Below, one piece after another: positions 60,592 to 64,000 of a stretch of 64,000 nt of DNA. A program made the translations under genes and the position numbers. How positions within the stretch are numbered: the stretch's first letter is position 1; every line of letters begins with the position of its first letter. The DNA lies in assembly GCA_037074705.1 (NCBI GenBank), contig CM073590.1, forward strand, positions 207,682,746 through 207,746,745. The letters are read 5' to 3'. Source of the stretch: Zhengitettix transpicula. Its lineage: Eukaryota > Arthropoda > Insecta > Orthoptera > Tetrigidae. A model generated the notes under the pieces. The model did no database searches. It was not told where the DNA came from and saw only the letters and a program-made list of their open reading frames with translations.

Positions 60592-61130
60592 AATTATAAA
60601 CATGTTATCCAGGCGGGTTTTTAATGACCTTTTGGTTTGTCCTATGTAATAAACATTGCAATATTTACAGGAAATTTTATATATTACAATATTCTTATCT
60701 AAATTATTGATATTGTTTTGCAATATTTTACCATAAATTATAAAGAATAAGATGTTTTATATATATAAAATGTGCGACTTAAATAACTCAATTAATTAAA
60801 AATGTATATTCTTTATGAATGGAATAATGATAACTCTTTTGAAAGAGCACGACTGATGGGTAAGGTGTTAGGATATTTAATTTTATGCACTCTGGTGTCG
60901 ATATATTTCTTGATAAAATCTACCGGATAAAAATTACCCTCAAAATGCATGAAACTATTTTTATGGAAACTGTGGAGGGAAACTGGGGTGTCAACTAAAT
61001 TGTAGCACGTTTTTGAAATAATGGATGTTTCGAAGGAAAATTAAGAACCTTGCCAGAAAACGTCGCTTTGAGAAACCAATTAGTTTGTTCACGGAAACGT
61101 AGACGTCAAGAAAATTAAATAACCATTTAT
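60592..61130 (-). pseudogene. Penelope-like retroelement remnant (RT end and GIY-YIG)
   Basis: On the minus strand, FLDVYVSVNKLIGFSKRR (about 61110-61057) resembles the FLDV region near the end of the Penelope-like RT. Next, in other frames, come HSFHKNSFMHFEGNFYPVDF and IKKYIDTRVHKIK (about 61000-60880), the RT-to-endonuclease linker. Finally YKISCKYCNVYYIGQTKRSL and KTRL (about 60681-60610) form the N-terminal part of a GIY-YIG endonuclease. The catalytic downstream Arg/Glu/Asn part is interrupted by a stop. At least two frameshifts plus stops make it non-functional. Confidence 0.78.
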
Positions 61131-62010
61131 TTTAAATACACCGTCAGATAGAATTTGAATTATATCAAATTTAGAGACTTGCAGTCGTGAATAAACGACT
61201 CCGTTGTTTTTGCGCTTCTGAATAATCAAATAGAAAGGAAAAATCGCGGTTCAGAAAATATATAAAAATTAGTAGGTTGAGGTAATTAATTCTTATTATC
61301 ATACTTATGTAATATATATTTTTTATTTAATTAATTATTAAAAATATGCCACGCGGAGGTAGAGAATAATAAGGAAACTGAAACGTGTTGTGAAACGCAA
61401 GTGTAGGAGTGTGAGTAGGACTGAGACGAAGTAGTTTCTAAAAATTCTGAGAATATTTCGAATAATAAAAGCTTGTGTTTGCCTGGTGGGTGGGGAGAGT
61501 TCATGAGTTTATAGCATAAATGTGAGGTCCTTACCGTATGAACATGCTTCGTTCAGTGCAAGCAAAGACTTTGTACTCCTGAATGCTGGTTTACATTTGA
61601 GGCTCTCAGCTTTCACGCGATCAGCGAGCGGGAATAGAGAGCGAGAACGTTTTGAACAAGCTTCCACTTCAAAATACCCGTGCCTCGTCAATACTCGCAC
61701 TCACTGAGATGGAATGCGAGAAAATGCAAGATATCATATGGATATGCCGCCAGTTTTCTATACGAGGTGTACGAATTCCTTCAGTTTTCATTTATTTTAT
61801 TCTGTCTAGCGAAATGGAAACTCCTGAAATTTGAATTTTTTCTCGAGCATCACAATTGTTCTTCCCTGACTTTGCTGTCCATTCATTTCTGTTTCAACTG
61901 ACACTCTGTAGTATCGGCTATAATTTTCCAGGTTGAGTCTGCAGTCTTCATTATAAGCTTCTTTATCTAACGCAGACAATGTATTGAAATAGAAATATCT
62001 TACCCGAGAA
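61131..62010. other. Unassigned sequence
   Basis: May contain more Penelope-like sequence at its left end. A minus-strand 63-codon frame (61509-61700) ends near CGGTAAGGA, a good splice-donor match, but the peptide is not recognised and the antisense frame is equally open. Confidence 0.35.
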
Positions 62011-62015
62011 TACTC

Positions 62016-62566
62016 CGAGCGTGAGTCAATAAGCAATGCCTCCTATTTCTTCTCATTTATTTGTCAAGACAATTAAATGAAATTTACACAGCATAAACCC
62101 ACAACATTCATGATAAAATTTTCACTTTTCAATATAGTCTTCGTTCATTACCACAGTTTTGGTCAACATTTCAACAAGGGCATTTCTTCCACTGCGGTAA
62201 AAAGCGTGGTCTTGCTTCCTAAGCCATCGACGCAAAGGTGTTTGCCCTTCAGCTTCGTTACAGCGACGAATCTATCGCCGAACAGTGCTGACATCCCCTG
62301 GAACATCAACATACACATTTTTCAGCCTTTCATGAATGCGAATTGGCATTTCACCTTCCGTATTTAAGAATTCAGCAGAACGCTGTCTAATACGTAGATA
62401 AATGTCAGCCATTTTGCAAGAGGGTACAGTGCTGCCACCAGTTGACTTAGTACAAGCAGTGGATTAGAGAAGAATGTTTGAGGAGTCGTGCCAATTCAAA
62501 ATTTTCACATAACTAAATTATTTAAGGAGGAAATAATAGGAGGTATTACTTATTGAACCACGCTCG
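62016..62566 (-). mobile_element. Internally deleted mariner element with ITRs
   Basis: Terminal inverted repeats of 31 bp (62016-62046 and 62536-62566, 27 of 31 matching, with core TCAATAAG) bound the element. TA follows immediately outside on the right, next to a (TA)n tract. Full mariners are about 1.3 kb; this one is 551 bp and keeps only both ends of the transposase gene. It could be mobilised in trans if the ITRs are still bound, but the ITR divergence suggests an old copy. Confidence 0.85.
62122..62412 (-). pseudogene. Mariner transposase, in-frame internal deletion, one nonsense codon
   Basis: The 97-codon frame starts MADIYLRIRQRSAEFLNTEG. Its first 60 residues contain the N-terminal HTH part (IRIHERLKNVY, VDVPGDVSTVRR, CNEAEGQTPL). 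It then jumps directly to the mariner C-terminus (WLRKQDHAFYRSGRNALVEM, ending MNEDYIEK). The DD34D catalytic core, about 250 residues, is missing. Codon 47 is TAG (62274-62272), where a Trp is usual. Apart from that stop the frame is open across the deletion joint, so the deletion was in frame or is coincidentally so. Confidence 0.88.
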
Positions 62567-62568
62567 TA

Positions 62569-62573
<5 letters not shown>

Positions 62574-62602
<29 letters not shown>
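62574..62602. repeat. (TA)n microsatellite
   Basis: TA tract adjoining the right end of the mariner remnant; TA is the mariner target dinucleotide. Confidence 0.92.
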
Positions 62603-62606
<4 letters not shown>

Positions 62607-62814
62607 GAACTGCCGTTTGTCTGTTCTTGAGGTATTACGCAATATTCAATTAAAAATCATCTAATTAAAATTAATACAAACATTTATCTGGCAAAAAAGT
62701 ATATTTTAAATAAAATATTTGAACATATTAATAAAAATTAGCATGACGTTTCGTTCCTCCTGATATATAAAATTGGTTTACAAATCTTGAAATATAAATA
62801 AATGATTAAACCTT

Positions 62815-63234
62815 TTGAAGATGCCTACACACCTCTCTGGTGTTTTTGAACTAAGGTTTCCACATGCCGAGGCACCTTGGCCTGTTTTGAGAGGTGTGTG
62901 TTCCGGGGTCGCAGACCTTGGGCATACGGTAAGAGTTGTCAGCTATTCCTATTGGAATAGTGGGCCAGTTGCCTCCTAAACTGGTCAAGGCACAGAGAGG
63001 GGAAATCTGCGACCCCACAGTACCAAATGCCCGACCTACCTCATGCAAGTTTTTCTAGGGTTTTCCCTGCATCACTTTTAGGTGAATTGCCGGGTAGGAT
63101 CTTAAACCATAGCCCGGGGGCCCTAGTTAACCCATGGGTACCTTTTTCTACCCTTTCAAATCCCTTCCTATGCTATTAAAGGGGAGTTGCCACCATGTGG
63201 ATTACGCTCATGCAGCCTGTTACCTAGAAAAAAA
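62815..63234 (+). repeat. SL element lacking the 5' stem-loops and a central block
   Basis: Begins around GATGCC..CTCTCTGG and TTTTTGAACTAAGG, and runs through TTCCGGGGTCGCAGACC and CTCCTAAACTGGTC to CCCCACAG. It then skips about 55 bp (the CTCTCCCGCTATCGG..GGGACAAG block) to ACCAAATGCCCGACC and ends CTCATGCAGCCTGTTACC plus an A-rich tail. The minus-strand 65-codon frame is incidental. Confidence 0.9.
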
Positions 63235-63490
63235 TAATAATAAAAAAACTTTGTTAAAAAATATTTTCAATGTTTGTGCTTTACACTCACATTGCTAATT
63301 TTCATTAATATATTCTAATATTTTATTTCCTTGAAATATATTTCTCATGAATATGGCTGGTTTATTAATAAAATCGATAATTAACCTTCCAATTAAATAA
63401 CAAATTTTTCGGTCAATGCGATTGATAGTGATTCTGCGGATGTTTTTTTGTGTACTGTGTACTGCTTACTTATTGACGTGGATTCCATTT
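63235..63490. other. AT-rich sequence, nothing recognised
   Basis: No recognisable continuation of the transposase fragment to the right was found here. Confidence 0.4.
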
Positions 63491-63640
63491 TTACAGATAC
63501 TCGCTCGATTTCTTCAAAATGGTGTCTACTGTTGACTTAGAAAATCCTAGTGCCCTGCCTATGTTTGCTTTGATTTCGCCATTATGAACATCAAGCTTAA
63601 GATCCAAACTGTTTACTTTTCGTTTGTTGGCTTTATTCAT
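63491..63640 (-). pseudogene. Pogo/Tigger-type transposase N-terminal (CENP-B HTH) fragment
   Basis: The 49-residue frame reads MNKANKRKVNSLDLKLDVHN, GEIKANIGRALGFSKSTVDT, ILKKSSEYL and then a stop. The pattern KRK..L.LK...(I/V)..GE...IG+.LG.S+STV.TI+KN is the CENP-B N-terminal helix-turn-helix of pogo/Tigger transposases. Between LDV and NGE a few residues of the usual helix 1 are missing. No second HTH or DDE domain follows on the minus strand, so this is a fragment. A short domesticated gene is conceivable but unsupported. Confidence 0.72.
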
Positions 63641-64000
63641 GTCCAGAACTTTTTCACGTTGTTATTTTATGAGGATGATCAATAAAAGTGCGTCACGTTA
63701 TCATCTGTAGAAGGTTTACGTGGCGGCGGAAACTGCGCAGCAGAAAAGTTTAAAAATTTAAATTGAATTACAGTTTCTGTTTCAACGTTACTCCTACTTA
63801 TACCGCATATTTAAAAAATGATACCCATAAAAATTGATCCGCATTGACTGAAAAGGCTATTGTACAAACAGCCCTAATCAGACGTTTTCTACACACAAAA
63901 AATAAAAATACAAACACATCCAATATCATCAAATAAAAAAAATAGGTGAGCAGGACGTCTCTGGGGACTCGTGACAGATGTATATCGGTCAGTGCAGCCG
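63641..64000. other. Unassigned window end
   Basis: AT-rich, becoming GC-richer in the last 50 bases. No feature is recognised. Confidence 0.4.

Noticed and set aside
61509..61707. Minus-strand exon with a good splice donor (CGGTAAGGA)
   Set aside because: The peptide has no known relative, the antisense frame is equally open, and no acceptor-supported partner exon could be found.

Overview
The window looks like a gene-poor stretch of a large, AT-rich arthropod (probably insect) nuclear genome. No bacterial gene organisation is visible: there are no long ORFs (none above about 200 codons), no operons and no rRNA or tRNA genes. Instead there are many decayed eukaryotic transposable elements, microsatellites and low-complexity AT sequence. 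The insect assignment rests on the element types: a mariner deletion derivative, Penelope-like remnants, a LINE with a CR1/Jockey-type C-terminus, and a fragment of a repeat-associated ORF I know from arthropod genomes. It is an inference. I did not find one host gene that I can name.

The dominant feature is a dispersed family of about 0.53-0.63 kb, here called the SL element. It has one or more GC-rich stem-loops (CTGCGAGAG...CTCTCGCAG) at its 5' end, a roughly 450-bp body and a short A tail at its 3' end. Twelve copies or fragments occur (8.6k, 13.9k, 14.7k, 16.9k, 20.0k, 21.3k, 35.7k, 47.3k, 53.0k, 53.6k, 58.2k, 62.8k). Two copies have perfect 13-bp target-site duplications, which points to mobilisation by target-primed reverse transcription, as for a SINE or a short non-autonomous non-LTR element. 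Two near-complete copies at 53.0-54.1 kb lie head to head and form a giant inverted repeat.

A second theme is LTR-retrotransposon debris inserted in (TA)n microsatellites, with primer-binding sites close to the tRNA-Lys(1,2) type (TGGCGCCCAACGTGGGGC). These lie at 19.95k, 33.3-34.3k, 42.56-42.72k and 48.9-50.9k. Two of them carry the PBS region in tandem. A third theme is hammerhead-ribozyme-like motifs of the kind known from Penelope-like elements (5.47k, 24.2k, 41.95k, 42.2k, 44.2k, 52.36k, 56.35k), together with a GIY-YIG/RT remnant of a Penelope-like element at 60.6-61.1k. Large foldback structures lie at 23.98-24.48k, 24.57-24.72k and 41.88-42.27k.

Other identifiable items are a tRNA-derived SINE with a 13-bp TSD (22.84-23.06k), a LINE 3' end (36.35-36.99k), an internally deleted mariner (62.02-62.57k), a CENP-B/Tigger-type DNA-binding-domain fragment (63.49-63.64k), and two further dispersed repeat families (4.5k/9.6k/16.0k/27.4k and 5.2k/15.2k). 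Several GC-richer islands (3.6-4.0k, 7.4-7.6k, 28.8-29.2k, 34.7-35.1k, 38.75-39.1k, 45.5-45.9k) are unassigned. They could be promoters, exons or conserved non-coding sequence; one holds a near-perfect RFX X-box palindrome.
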